Assembly: GCA_941918925.1 (NCBI GenBank)
Contig: OW799233.1
Span: forward strand, 47,887,341-47,951,340
DNA: 64,000 nucleotides
Reading direction: 5' to 3'
Source: Phyto melanocephala
Taxonomy: Eukaryota > Arthropoda > Insecta > Diptera > Rhinophoridae
Part shown: piece by piece, positions 33,261 through 45,251 of the stretch
Numbering within the stretch: position 1 is the first letter of the stretch
Layout: each line of letters begins with the position of its first letter
Notes under the pieces: model-generated
Told to the model about the DNA's origin: nothing
What the model saw: only the letters and a program-made list of their open reading frames with translations
Databases searched by the model: none
Program-made: the position numbers and the translations under genes

Positions 33261-33399
33261 AAGAGCAGCAAAAAATATGGCGTCGTTTGCTGTCCCTATT
33301 GGTCTACTTTTGTAGCGTGCCTGTTGAAAAACACTTTACTTCTTAACAGCCATGGCTCCCATATAAGATTTTTCCCGAAAAAAATCGTCTGATAAATAA

Positions 33400-34510
33400 A
33401 CATAAAAATAGTTTAAAAAAGTTTTTATGTACATACTAAGAATTGGTGCAGCTTGTCACAAATAGTTTTATTTTAATTTTCTGCTGTTGGAGCAACAAAA
33501 AATAATACGATATTAAATAAATTTATTGAAATTAAAAAATGTTTAGGGATTCAATAGCCAATTTAGGTAGGTAGTTGTGAAAATACATAACTAAACACTT
33601 ACATGCATACATACGAAAATAATCACCATTATATACAAAATTAATATAAACAAATATTTTTAAATTTTCACTAAGTAGCACCATATATTAAATAGCAAAT
33701 TTATTAAGTAATAAAAACAATATAAAGAAACTAAACAAAATTGTTGTAAAACTCATTACCTATTACAATCATTGCATTGCAAATCAATAAAGTTAAATGC
33801 TTTTCTAGAGAAAAAAAAATAATAATTTTTATACATAAATAAATAAAACTGTTGAAAATATGTATGTGCTCCGCATTTCTGTAAAAGAAAAAATTGAAAA
33901 TTTAAGACAATATTCTATTTAAACAAACTTAGCTACATTTACATACATACATATGTATGTATATATAGCCAAATAAGCCTGATAGTACTCAAATATAAGA
34001 AGTGATTTCTATTCAAATTTAAAATGTTAAATGTTTTGAGTAACCGAAGCATCTTTTAGAAATAATTGATTCTTAGAAAACGTAAAATATTTAGTTTTTC
34101 CGTAAAGCACAATTGTTTATTAAGAACAAAGCAAATTATTAACGACCTAACTGTTTAAATATAAATACTATATTGTCTGTTAAATAGAAACAAATTTGTA
34201 ACAAAAGAAGAAAGGCTTTAAATATGTATTTAGATGAAACATAAAATAAATTGCTAATGAAATGTTAAAATTTATAAATGAAGTTCATTTCATCAGCTCT
34301 TACTGTATGTATTCGAAATTCGATATATTAAGATACAAAAATAAAACTTACAAAAGTGTATGAAAATGAAAAATACAAATTCACAAAAAATCCAAATATT
34401 TTTAAGCATTTATTTATGTTGATGTAAAAAAACAAAAAAAAAAAAAAACATAATAAAAATAAAATATTTAAATAAATGAAATATAATAAACTAAACATTT
34501 TTTAATTGCA
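33400..34510. other. intergenic DNA, no feature seen
   Basis: AT-rich with TACATACATA runs; nothing recognised. Confidence 0.5.
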
Positions 34511-34513
34511 TTT

Positions 34514-35092
34514 TTATACCCTTCACACAGTGAAAAAGGGTATATATAGGTTTGTCATTCCGTGTGAAATTTCTACAATTTTCATTTCCGACCCCATAAA
34601 GTATATATTTTCTGAAAGCTTATGAATAGGGGAGTCGATTAAGCTCTGTCAGTCTGTCCGTCTGTCCGTGTGTATGTTGAAATCAACTTTTTGAAGCCCC
34701 CCGACATCGCTTGGACCCGGGTGAGGTATTAAAATATCAGAAATATTCGGGAGTAGATCGGTATTGAAATCCAGACACATCGGTACATAAACAACTGAGA
34801 TATGAGCAAAAACCCACGACCACCTCGATTTTTTTTTCACAAAAACAACATTACAACAACAACATACATACATACACACGTGTATACTGGTTAGAGAAAA
34901 CGTGTCATCGAATCCCAGCTGAGCCAAAAAAAAAAAATTTTTTTATATTTTTTTTTAAATTTTTTTTTTATTTTTTTTTATTTTTTATTTAATATATTAT
35001 TTATATTTTTTTTTAATTTTTTTAAAAAATTTTTTTTTTAAATTTTGTTGTTGTTTTATATTTATTATTATTATTATTTTTAAAAAATTTTT
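34514..35092 (-). mobile_element. INE-1-like element, 5'-truncated
   Basis: Tail module at 34514 (TATACCCTTCACACAGTGAA), internal block to GGGATTCG equivalent at about 34915, then a long T/A-rich tract (34927-35092) without the head. Its 92-codon open frame equals that of the copy at 10318 and is treated as repeat sequence. Confidence 0.65.
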
Positions 35093-35097
35093 TTTTT

Positions 35098-35922
35098 TAT
35101 ACCCTTCACACAGTGAAAAAGGGTATATATAGGTTTGTCATTCCGTGTGAAATTTCTACAATTTTGATTTCCGACCCCATAAAGTATATATTTTCTGAAA
35201 GCTTATGAATAGGGGAGTCGATTAAGCCCTGTCAGTCTGTCCGTGTGTATGTTGAAATCAATTTTTTGAAGCCCCCCGACATCGGGTGAGGTATTAAAAT
35301 ATCAGAAATATTCGGGAGTAGATCGGTATTGAAAATCAGAAACATCGGTACATAAACAACTGAGATATGAGCAAAAATCCACGACTACCTCGATTTTTTT
35401 TTTCACAAAAACAACATTACAACAACAACATACATACATACTGGTTAGAGAAAACGTGGCGTTGAATCCCAGCTAAGCCAAAAAAAAATTTTTTTTATTG
35501 TTTTTATATTTTTTTTTTAATTTTTTTTTTATTTTTTTTTATTTTTTATTTTTATTTTTTATTTAATATATTATTTATATTTTTATTATTATTTTTTTTT
35601 TAATTTTTATTTTTTAAATTTTTTTTTTTTATATTTTTTGTTTTATATTTATTATATATATTTTAATTATTTTTAACAATTTTTTTTTTTAAATTTTTTT
35701 TTTTTAAATTTTTTTTTTTAATATTTTTTTATTTTTTTTTTTTAACATACACGCGTAAATTTATAATTTTACAATGGGATGTTTTTATATATGTATGGTT
35801 TTTATATGTATGTACGTGTATCATATGGAATGGTGATACAAACTACTGTTGTTGCATGACTACACGGTGTGAAGGGTATATAAGATTCGGCACGGCCGAA
35901 TATAGCGCTCTTACTTGTTTAA
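35098..35922 (-). mobile_element. INE-1-like element, complete copy
   Basis: Tail at 35098 to head at about 35922 (GAATATAGCGCTCTTACTTG on the + strand), with an expanded T/A-rich centre at 35485-35750. It abuts the truncated copy on its left and a head fragment on its right. Confidence 0.65.
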
Positions 35923-36160
35923 TTTTTTTTTTAAATTTTTTTTTAAAAAATTTTTTTTTAAAAAATTTTTTTTTTCTTTTAACATACATACGTAAAGTTA
36001 TAATTTTAAAATGGGTTGTTTTTATATATGTATGTTTTTTATATTGTTGTACGTATTTCATATGGGATGAATGGTGATACAAACTACTGTTATTGCATGA
36101 CTACACGTTGTGAAGGGTATATAAGATTCGGCACGGCCGAATATAGCGCTCTTACTTGTT
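35923..36160 (-). mobile_element. INE-1-like head fragment
   Basis: T/A-rich tract followed by the head module, ending GCTCTTACTTGTT. It lacks the conserved interior and tail. Third copy in a direct row. Confidence 0.6.
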
Positions 36161-36418
36161 GTAACAACCAATGGGTAGACAACACCCCAAACAGCTGTTT
36201 TAACAATTAGTTGCAGTTTTACCTTGTATCATTGAACAATATTTTGTGCAGCAAAAGTTTTTTTTACCAGAAAATGATAGAAAAAAAATTTTCTTCTCTT
36301 TGTTTTTCCAAAGAATATTAAACATGCCTCAAGAAAATTTGCACAATGTAAACTACGGCACATTTAAACGCCTCCTTTCCAAGAATTAAGAAATTTGACA
36401 TTTTAGAAGGCGAATTCA

Positions 36419-36790
36419 GTGGATTTCAACACTTCATATACCTTGGTAATTACACCCGATGACCATTGTCGCAGTTGTCTGGATAGAGAGAAGGAGGAAT
36501 CGGTTTTCCACTTTCTCTGCGAATGTCCTGCACTGGCGGCTAAGAGACACAGATTTCTGGGCGAACATATACTAGATGGCCTCTCTGCGATATCTGTAGT
36601 TAGACTGAATTATCTACTGAGATATCTCAGGGCCACGGGGTGGATCTAGTACCCTTACTCTTGGATTTTATTCTGAGATACACTAGAAGCTGACGAGTGA
36701 TGTGGTCCTGTCAAAACGGAGTCATACAGACTCTACTTGACTGTTGACGTGCAGCGAACTACCACGATAACCAACCAACCAACACTCGAT
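36419..36790 (+). pseudogene. Jockey-type LINE 3' end
   Basis: A 76-codon frame (36419-36649) reads like the Cys/His tail of Jockey-clade ORF2 (CRSCLDREKEESVFHFLCEC, then CPALAAKR and TGWI). The following DNA to about 36790 is probably its 3' UTR, ending in CCAACCAACC and the AT microsatellite. 5'-truncated copy. Confidence 0.65.
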
Positions 36791-36793
36791 GTA

Positions 36794-36796
<3 letters not shown>

Positions 36797-36828
<32 letters not shown>
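36797..36828. repeat. (AT)16 microsatellite
   Basis: Uninterrupted AT dinucleotide run just after the LINE tail. Confidence 0.9.
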
Positions 36829-36830
<2 letters not shown>

Positions 36831-36884
36831 ATGTTTTTTTCAAGACCCTCTCTGCTGATTTTATTACATGGTCTATGCTCAGGC

Positions 36885-38225
36885 CTGGGCAGTATTTGAA
36901 ATACAGATACAAGATACAAATACGTATTTTGTATCTGTATTTGAAATACATGGTTTGAAAGTATTTTCCATTTTGTATTTCAAATACACAACTTAAAAGT
37001 ATTTTGTATTTCAAATACATGTGGCTCAAAGACACATTTATAAAAAATACATTTATTTTTTACAATATATTTAAAAATAAGTTGTGTCATACAAAAGCGA
37101 AAATCGCTAAAAACTATGACCATTTAAATTTCACATTTGACAAAAATACTATTCAGCTTTAAATTGTTTCGTCTGAGGCGAATTCATTTACACTAATAAT
37201 GTGATATCAAATGAAAAGCTAGAGAGTTATATTTGCCGAGGCATCTGAGATGTGTCAGCCACACATTAAGTCTTTTAGCCACAACAGATATGAATATTTT
37301 CATAAAAAATTCTCGTGCCTGTAGGATTCACTACTCGGCAATTGCTAAATGTACTTTATTATGGAATTAATCCTGAAGACCCAAATAAGCTGAAGTCATA
37401 AAAGATTGCCTCGGACATCAGTTAGTATATCCATTTCCCACAAGATGGAAGTCTCTTTTCGATTCCATAGTACAGCTACTGAAAAGAAAATCAAAATTAA
37501 ATGAATTATTTGTTAAGTTATAGAACTGGAGTACTTAGAGGAATTCATTGAAATATTGAAACCAATAGCTACGGCTTTGGACTACATACAGGTAAGTAAT
37601 TGCTATTATAGAAAACTTTTGCCTACTTTAATATCTGTAACAACTAGATTAGATCGACTGCAATGTAATTTAAGACATTTCAGTTGTATTTTGCCGAAAC
37701 TAAGGGAGAGCGTTGAGAGAAGATTTGTAAAGTTTTTCATGCTGGCACCTGAAGCAAATAGAGGCATATTGGCGTCATGTTTCCATCCAAGTTTTAAAAT
37801 GCGTAGGCTGCCAGAAAACATCACTGGAAACGAGAGGCAACGAATTGAAAACTTGGCAATAGAAACCTTAGAAAAAAAAAAATTACAAATAACGTGAAGC
37901 AATGCTTGGATGCAGCAGATGAAGTAGATGAAGATTTTATTGTTTTTGCCGACAAACACATTGATCAACCTCGCACATCAAATTTGGAATTAGAGTTCAT
38001 CAGTTTCCTAAATGATAAGAGCATGGAGATTTCCGTTTTGGAAAGCTATCCAAATATTAAGAATGCATTAAGAGAATTTAACAGTGGTTTGTGTTCGTCA
38101 GGGCCTGTAGAAAGATTATTTTCCTTAGCAGGTTTTATACATTCCCCAACAAGAGCCTGCTAATCTGATGATTCTTTAAAAAGTCTAGTTTATATTAAAG
38201 GAAATACCTGTTTTATTGAATACAT
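36885..38225 (+). pseudogene. hAT transposase remnant
   Basis: Starts with a hAT-like end (CAGGCCTGGGCAGTATTTG near 36880) and a run of GTATTTGAAATACA repeats. Transposase pieces follow: ATTDMNIF and PFPTRW blocks (37230-37450), 37556-37897 (a 113-codon piece with LPTLISVTTRL) and 37894-38163, which ends in the hAT dimerisation region (SSGPVERLFSLAGFIHSPTR). The BED zinc-finger N terminus and the 3' terminal repeat are missing. Frames shift at 37897 and elsewhere. Confidence 0.75.
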
Positions 38226-38429
38226 TTTTTATTTACTAACTATTAAATTCTAAATATGCTTGACGCTAGAAAATCAAACGCAAATTTACAAAATAAGTCT
38301 CTCAAATGTAAAAAGTAAATGAACTTTGTACTAATGAAAATTTTACACTTTAACAATTTTATTGATTAAATTGTGAATTATATGTACGTACATACTACAA
38401 CTAAGTAATTGCGGAATTCTTTAGAAAAT

Positions 38430-40205
38430 CAACATATACATATATAAATGAATTCCCCGGGAATTCATTTTCTCGCGAATAAAATTCCCCTATTCTAAAC
38501 AGTCGGGGAAGGGAATAACAAGGGAGAGAGAATTTTACATTTTCGAAGTCAGCTGTTTGCTTTTGCTGTTTTTTTTTGACAAAATATTTGCTAATAATTT
38601 TTAGCGTAAAAAGTGAATATTCGTAAATAAAAAAAATTTTAAAAGTGAACAAAAATGTTTAGTGTAGCGTTGATAATAATAATAGCTGAAGCAGAAAACT
38701 CTGAAGCACAAGAATAAGCAAAGGGTAGAAAGGAAAATGCTAAGTGACGCCAGCAACCCACTTGAGTTGCCGCACACTTTTTACTTTTGGAAGGTTAGAA
38801 TCTGTTGGACGTGTTAAGGTATTCAGCCCAAACGTAGGTCCTTTGCAATTTCTCCAATCGTGAAATTAAGTGCGACTTTCCGCTTCTTTGCTGAAGGTTT
38901 GTACCAAACGGGTATTGGTAAAGATTACGGTGTGTCTGTGGCTCAGTGTAGTGTTAGCAAAGTTCTGGCAGAAGTTATTAATATGTAAGGAACATTTACG
39001 CCCAATGTAGATAACTTTCTGCAAAACTGAAGTGCAAAAACGGAAAGTTGCGTTAGCTCTTTATGTGAAGTATGGCATTCCAAACGTTATTGGATGTGTT
39101 GACGGAATTAAAAAAATTCAAGGTCTGTGATCATGAGCTGAAGATTCAGTACGTTAATGCCTTACATCCCGGAGCGTGTCACGATTAATTTATTTGGAAT
39201 TCTGGCGAATTGCGTGCTCACCTGGAGCTGGAGCAAGAATACCTTAGAGGTGGCAGCAATTGTTGGCTTCTCGGTAAAGTTTCGAATGATAACAGACAAT
39301 TTATAAATTAAACATGCATTTTTTTTAGGAGGCTTATAGATGTCCACAGGATGAGTCTGTTGAAATAAAATTCACTCCAAGTGTTGAAATGTGGCTGAAT
39401 GCATTAATGGTGTTTTAAAAAATAGATGGAGGTGCATTCTTGGTGCTAGACAGCTGCACTACGCTCCAAAAGAGGCTGCTAAAACAACAAAATTTTGCTG
39501 TGCGTTGCATAATATCTGCATTCATTTTAAATGCAATGCTTAAGTAAACGATGTAGAAAATTTAGATTATTTGAGCGCTCAGGATAATGATGTTGTATCC
39601 TTAGACTCACCACAATATTTATCCATTGCCCAAAATATTAGAAAATATAATAGAAAAATATTAGAAAAAACATTGCGAATAATCTCTAATAAATTTCTGT
39701 AATAAAGCCATTTCTTATATATGTATGTAGTATATACATTTTTTTAAATAAAAATAACATTTTATTTAAAAAATTTAAAAACTTTAAAAATAAAAAAAAA
39801 ACAGATAAATAAAAATTAAAATTATTTTAAAACTAAAAAACAATTTATTATTCTGCTTCCTGTTTGTTGTTTTTATCCTAAAAGTAACAATAAATTACAA
39901 TATTTATCTTTTATTTATATTTTATTTATTTATTTTTTATAAAAAAATATTAAATACTTATATTTTTGTCACAACTCCCCTTGAATTTGTTGGCGGATTT
40001 TTTCCCTAAAATTGTTATTACATTCTCCCTTTAATTACCTTTTGTAATACCTACTTTTTCCCTAGGGAACAATTTCCCAATTTCGAAGTTCATTTAGAAT
40101 AAGGGAAAAGGGAACAAATTTCCCCGGGATAAATTATTTAGAATAGGGGAACAGGGAATAGGGAAACAATTCCCAGGGAATTGTTATTTAGAATTGGGGT
40201 GTTTA
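38430..40205 (+). mobile_element. PIF/Harbinger element, inactive
   Basis: Transposase pieces between 38810 and 39560: EGLYQTGIGKDYGVSVAQCS, GIPNVIGCVDG (first Asp), HPGACHD then a stop (second Asp), FIWNSGELRA, and GVLKNRWRCILGARQLHYAP with CCALHNICIHF. Frames are broken repeatedly. Both flanks carry imperfect inverted blocks (CCCCTATTCTAAAC near 38486, its complement near 40130) with CCCCGGGA, so the element probably spans 38430-40205. The 3-bp TSD was not identified. Confidence 0.65.
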
Positions 40206-40316
40206 TATTATTTTTTGTTTGTTTAAATTATACAGTTGACTGTGACATCTGAAATAAAAATTCTAGCAACAAAATATATGTTGTTTTTACATTGTTGTAT
40301 TTGTTGTAGAACTGCA

Positions 40317-40341
40317 ATTACCTGATAAATTAATATGCCTT
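40317..40341. repeat. isolated CAAGG-type element end
   Basis: TTACCTGATAAATTAATATGCCTTG closely matches the right end of the MITE at 23791-23998 (first 20 bases TTACCTGATAAATTAATATG). No left partner was found nearby. Confidence 0.4.
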
Positions 40342-40627
40342 GATGATCACCCATGGTGTAAGTGTACCCTGTTATCAACTGTTGACGTGTAACAAGGTTA
40401 CCAACTTTCATTAATTGTATTTATTTTTTCTTTCCAATATGTTGGTAACTGTACATAATATATGTATATCTTTTTAATTTGCGATTGAAATATCGGTAAT
40501 ATTTAACGCCAAAATTGGGATTTTTTCGTTGAAGAAAATTTTATTAAATCGAGGCGAATTGAACGAATTTTGAAAATTAGTTAAAGAAAGTTATCTCGAC
40601 GATTTTTACCTGTAGGAATATGTAACT

Positions 40628-40756
40628 TATTACGTTTGAGTATTTATTCAGAGTGAAAAATATATACATATATACAAAGTACAAATACAGTAAATCAATA
40701 AAAGAACACATGTTAATCAAAACTACTGTGTAAACTATAATCTAACATCCTCAATA
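40628..40756 (-). repeat. copia 3' LTR
   Basis: Matches 45252-45383 with few differences (shared TATTACGTTTGAGTATTTAT and CTAACATCCTCAATA). Ends are TATT...AATA in both copies instead of TG...CA. Confidence 0.85.
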
Positions 40757-40765
40757 CTTTCCCTT
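40757..40765 (-). other. copia polypurine tract
   Basis: AAGGGAAAG in element sense, immediately before the 3' LTR; the plus-strand priming site of the family. Confidence 0.6.
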
Positions 40766-40792
40766 GTTATTTAAAGTTAGCACTTTCCGAGC

Positions 40793-41485
40793 CTAACATT
40801 GAAGTGGCTTTGTCATAATATCAGTTAATTGATTTGTAGTAGCAATTTGTTGGACATTTAATTTACGTTCAACTACTTTTTCTCTTACAAAGAAATGCTT
40901 TATAGCAATATGCTTCGTTCTACGATGAAACTCGGGGTTTTGGGAAAGCCGAACTGCAGTAGCATTATCTACTTGTAATACCGTTGTATTTGAAAAATTT
41001 ATAACTTCTGAATATAGACGTCTCAACCATATTACTTCTTTATCAGCTTCAGTTGCAGCAATAATTTCAGCTTCGGTTGTTGAAGTAGCCATTGTTATTT
41101 GCCTTTGACTCATCCATGAGATTGCTCCACCAGCATACATAACAACTACACCTGATATTGATCTTCCCGTACTTAAGCATCCTCCGAAATCTGCATCAAT
41201 ATAACATTCCATGTCACATTTTGCGTTTTTGTTGTATACAACACCATAATCAATAGTTCCAGCGATATATCGAAAAACTCTTTTCACATGAGTAATGTCC
41301 TCTTGTGTTTGGTTCTCCAAAGTCCTTGAAAGAAATCCAACTGAATATGCAAGATCTGGCCGTGTGCCAAGCATAAGATACATTAATGCACCAACAGCTT
41401 GTCGATAAGGAAAGACAACTTCTGTATTTTCATCTACCTTTTGATTCTTTCCCTGATCAATTAATTTCAGAATTGGTGTATTCAC
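40793..41485 (-). pseudogene. copia pol: end of RT and RNase H
   Basis: 230 open codons including PYRQAVGALMYLMLGTRPDL (after the RT palm), the RNase H region with YIDADFGGC (first Asp), EAEIIAATEA (Glu) and QVDNATA (Asp), HIAIKHFFVRE and the terminal LTDIMTKPL. These are hallmark copia C-terminal blocks. It is the least damaged part of pol but is cut from the upstream frame. Confidence 0.85.
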
Positions 41486-42274
41486 CTTTTTGCAATTAGA
41501 AAAATCAAATTTTTCTAAAATCTTCTTTGCGTATGCTTCCTGACTAATTTTGATTACATTTTGCTGCCTTTTAATCTGAATTCCAAGAAAATAATCAGTC
41601 TCTTTATGGACGATTTTAAATACTCTTTTTAGGTCATCTAAAAATTGCCTAAGGTCTTTAGCATCATTTGATGCGACTAGTCCATCGTCTACGTATAAGA
41701 CTAGTAGTAACTTTTTACCGTTACTTTCTTTTATATAAAACCATGAATCTGCTTCACTTTAACAAGTATTTCCCGAATCGCCTATTCCAACATCTTGGTG
41801 CTTGCTTCAAACCATAAAGACTTCTTTTAAGTTTACAAACTCGGTCAGTACCGTCTTCAAAACCATCAGGCTGCTTCATATAGATGTCTTCTTCCAGTTC
41901 TCCATAAAGAAATGCGGTAGAAACATCAAAAATGTTTCACTGTAATCAATTCCAGCACGTTGGTTAAAACCTTTAATTACTAGTCGAGCTTTAAATTTAT
42001 TTATGGAACCATTTGGATCTGTCTTAGCTTTAAAAACGCATTTACTTGGTAAGGCCTTTCCCTCTTTCGGTAAACTCACCATTTTCCAAGTTTGATTTTC
42101 TTTCAATGATCTTAGCTCAGAATCCATAGCTTTTTCATCACTCACTAACACTTCATCGTATGTTAACGGTGTTTTAATTTTACTAATAAAATTTGATATT
42201 GTCATTACATAATCATCATAATAACTATTCTTGATCATAGTTCTATCTCTCAAACGTTTAAAAAAATGTGTCAT
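41486..42274 (-). pseudogene. copia pol: reverse transcriptase
   Basis: Starts within MDSELRSLKENQTWKMVSLP and has KFKARLVIKGFNQRAGIDY, both typical of the copia RT N-terminal part (41876-42274). The frame then breaks. The catalytic YVDD is still present at 41684-41695, and DYFLGIQIKRQQNVIKISQE follows. Stops near 41759 and the shift near 41876 make it non-functional. Confidence 0.8.
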
Positions 42275-42695
42275 CTCTCATACGTTTTTGTCGACGAACG
42301 TTTTCATCTCTTATTGGCCTTTCTTCACACTCGATATATTCTTCATTATCAGATTCTTCAAATAAAATTTCATTAGAACCTATAATTTCTTCGGCACTTA
42401 CTTCAACTGACATTTCAGATGAAGGCTTGTTATCTTTAAATGGTAACACAACTTCTGATGTATCTTTATTTCCATTAGGTAGTAGACTTACTTTAAGAGA
42501 TATATCTTTTATTTCGCTTAACAACTTTTTAAATTCTTTGCATTCTGCTAATTTTTGGTTAAAAATTACATCTCGTGATAATTCTACAGCATGTTTGTCT
42601 TCATTGTAAATTCTGTATCGTTCTTCACCATCATAGCCAACTAAATGACCCTTAATAGCTTTTTTGTCTAACTTCTTTCTCTTTTGCTTTGGCAC
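42258..42695 (-). pseudogene. copia pol: integrase C-terminal region
   Basis: 145 codons with KKAIKGHLVGYDGEERYRIY and SRDVIFNQKL, the conserved block after the copia integrase core, then an acidic linker towards RT. Separated from the integrase core by a break at 42700-42875. Confidence 0.75.
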
Positions 42696-42874
42696 ATGGA
42701 AAAAACAAGTTGACCCAACAATTTTTAAATGTTTTATTCTTGATTTCTTTCCAATCCAAAGTTTATAAGTACTAATATTCTTTAACTGAGTTTGCCGGTT
42801 CTATTTGAAATGTAAATAGCACTATTTGCAAATTCTGTCCACAAAGCTTTTGGAAAAATAATATCGGCATTCGA

Positions 42875-43834
42875 TTACATAAATGTTCTAAGCATCTCAA
42901 CAATTGTACGATTTTCTCGTTCAGAACCACCATTTTGTTCAGGAGTATACGGTGCAGTTAATCGCAGAGATATTCCATTTAAATTAAATATGGCTTTCAC
43001 ATCGTTATTGTTAAATTCACCTCCATTGTCACTCAACAGTTCTTTAATCACATGACCTTGCATTTTGGCATTAGCAATCATATTTTTCAACGTTTCCTTT
43101 ACTTCTGATTTATGAGCAACAAAATATCCATGACGATATTTAGTAAATAGATCTTTATACAAAACCAAATACCTTTTTCCTTGGTAGGATGTAGGAAATG
43201 GTCCACAAACATCATTAGATACTAGCTCTCCTGGCTTTGTCGCTTGCAATCTGGTTTCAAATAGAAATCTATGTGCCTTTCCATATACACATGGTTCACA
43301 AATTTCCAAGTCGTATTTTGCTTTTATACCTAACAATTTTTCCATCATTTGTTTTACATGCTTCTTATCTTGATGACCCCATCTTTCATGGTATAACTGC
43401 AGGCTTGATTTGTCAATAGCAACATTAAGAGTCTTTGGATAAATCGGACTGATGTCAGCTTTATACAAACCACCATTTTCTTGACGATATCCATTAAGCA
43501 TTACTTTGCCGTTCACTTTTAATTCGCATTTGGTTGTGGTTGACGTAAATATACTATTTTTATTCTTATCTTGAGTTGCCAACATCGAAAATAAGTTCTT
43601 CGAAACTCCAGGTACGTACCATACATCAGTAAGTACTAATTTAATGTTTTTATTGTTTACAAGAGACATAATTTCTATAGCTCCTTTACCAATGGCTTGC
43701 AAAGACTCACTTCCAGCAGCTTTTATTTCAGTAGGCTTCTTGAATTCCTTAAAATCTCCAAATATCTCCAGTGAGTTGGTTACATGTTGTGTGGGCCCGT
43801 TATCTATCCACCAATCGTTATTTGAAAACACCAT
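42875..43834 (-). pseudogene. copia pol: protease and integrase core
   Basis: 319 codons. The start matches the copia protease region, but the catalytic D-S/T-G reads WWIDNG, a probable loss of function. Then come the zinc-binding motif (YHERWGH with CEPC) and the integrase core with Asp in NDVCGPF, Asp in LLSDNGGEF and Glu in PEQNGGSERENRT. The frame ends at LRTFM by an early stop. Confidence 0.85.
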
Positions 43835-44128
43835 ATTCTTTCACAATAATTGCAAATAGAATCTTGTTTATTACCATCTTTCTTAGTTTTCTTGAAGTTT
43901 CTATTATAACCTTTTACAGTTAGAGCTTCTTGCTGTTCTTTGTTGTCCTCAAATTTATGGGAATTTCTTTCATACATAAATAGCTGGTTAGTCATTTCTT
44001 CAAAAGATCTTTCTTTATTCTTTGTTAACAGCATCCGACTGCTCCTAAAATTTTCAAATTGTGCCGGTAAAATTTGCATTATTTTACATACCAATAATAA
44101 TTCCGGTAATGGCTGCTGATTTCTGCTT
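43835..44128 (-). pseudogene. copia gag: downstream part
   Basis: Runs from the piggyBac-like insertion to the nucleocapsid: RNQQPLPELLLVCKIMQILP, ERSFEEMTNQLFMYE and an incomplete CNYCER zinc-knuckle remnant. It joins with the upstream half when the TTAA-flanked insert is ignored. Confidence 0.7.
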
Positions 44129-44132
44129 TTAA

Positions 44133-44730
44133 TCCTTAAATGCATATCGTACCATATATGGTACATCTCTTTTATCGTTCAATATTCCAACCATGTGAAT
44201 ATAAATGCAATTTAGTACAGTTTAAAGCAATGCTGACAATATTACTCTTCATAAAAATACCGTTATAACTCTCTCACCATTTAATTTACTTAATAATAAC
44301 ATTCTAAAGTGGTCACATGTTTTTTTTGCACATAATTTTAAAATCAAATTTCAGTAGTGAATAACGAAATAAAAAATTTATTTATTCGTCTTTAAGTAAG
44401 TGTAGATGTCAGTTATTTTTTACTATTATTTTTTATAGTTGTTATTTATGAAGATATGGATGGCCTTATTATTGATGGAAAGAAGTACAATGCAAATGAG
44501 GTTGCTGATATGCTTCATGATGGTGATGATGAAGTGTTGTGTGTACCTAACAATGGCATGAATGCATGATCTACCATATATGGTACGGACAAAAAATGTC
44601 TATTTTTCCGATTTTCCGAAAAAAGTGTACATTTCTCAAAAAAAATAATGATGAATTCGTGATTAGCGACCGGTTTTACATTAAAGTAGGTTAGTATCCA
44701 TGCAAGGAGCTGACCTCATGCATTTAAGGG
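44133..44730. mobile_element. piggyBac-like element inside copia gag, 598 bp
   Basis: TTAA on both sides (44129-44132 and 44731-44734) and inverted ends matching 12 of 13 (TCCTTAAATGCAT and CCCTTAAATGCAT). A palindromic ACCATATATGGTA occurs near 44150 and again near 44571. A short frame (44452-44568, GLIIDGKKYNANEVADML) may be the start of a lost transposase. TTAA targeting supports the piggyBac call. Confidence 0.75.
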
Positions 44731-44752
44731 TTAAGTCCATTATTTAATTCAC

Positions 44753-45193
44753 TCAACAGAATCTTGAGTTTGGCAATATGCGTCGACACATAATGATTGA
44801 TGATCCAACTAAAAGCGAAAAACTCCGTACAAATTTGGAAAACTTTATCTTTTGATGAGGCTTCGATAAACCTTTTAATGCTTCCAATGCTTCAGCCGCC
44901 GATTCAGTATGCAAAATCTTCTTGTAAACATCATCAGATACGGCACTTGTGATGATTGATTTGGCATAACTGTTTGCCTTTCTAAAAAGATCACACAAAC
45001 CTTTATGGTCTCTGATCTCTGCGCTTGTTGCAGAAACAGCTAATGGTAAAGGCTTGATTAATTTTCCATCGATGACATCTAATTCTCCTACGTGGTAATC
45101 CAATAAATCTAGAATTTTTCTTTTCGATACTGGCCAATCAGTTATTCCCGCTAGAGGCCTTATGTGTTTCGAAAAATCCATTTTTTTATTCAA
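44753..45193 (-). pseudogene. copia gag: upstream part
   Basis: ATG at 45193. The 146-codon frame opens MNKKMDFSKHIRPLAGITDW and contains LCDLFRKANSYAKSIITSAV, EALEALKGL and FSKFVRSFSLL as in copia-type capsids. A frameshift around 44830 moves the true continuation to another frame before the piggyBac-like insert. Confidence 0.75.
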
Positions 45194-45236
45194 AAATAAA
45201 AATTTTTTTTATTTTAATTTTTTTTTTGTTTTGTTG

Positions 45237-45251
45237 CCTGGGCTCATAACC
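45237..45251 (-). other. copia primer-binding site
   Basis: GGTTATGAGCCCAGG in element sense, directly after the 5' LTR. It differs by one base from GGTTATGGGCCCAG, the Drosophila copia primer site for an internal part of initiator tRNA-Met (recalled). Confidence 0.75.

Noticed and set aside
35856..36210. Overlapping short frames near the INE-1-like row
   Set aside because: Same head module of the repeat read in different frames, on both strands.
42268..42609. 113-codon plus-strand frame
   Set aside because: Antisense shadow of the copia integrase linker.
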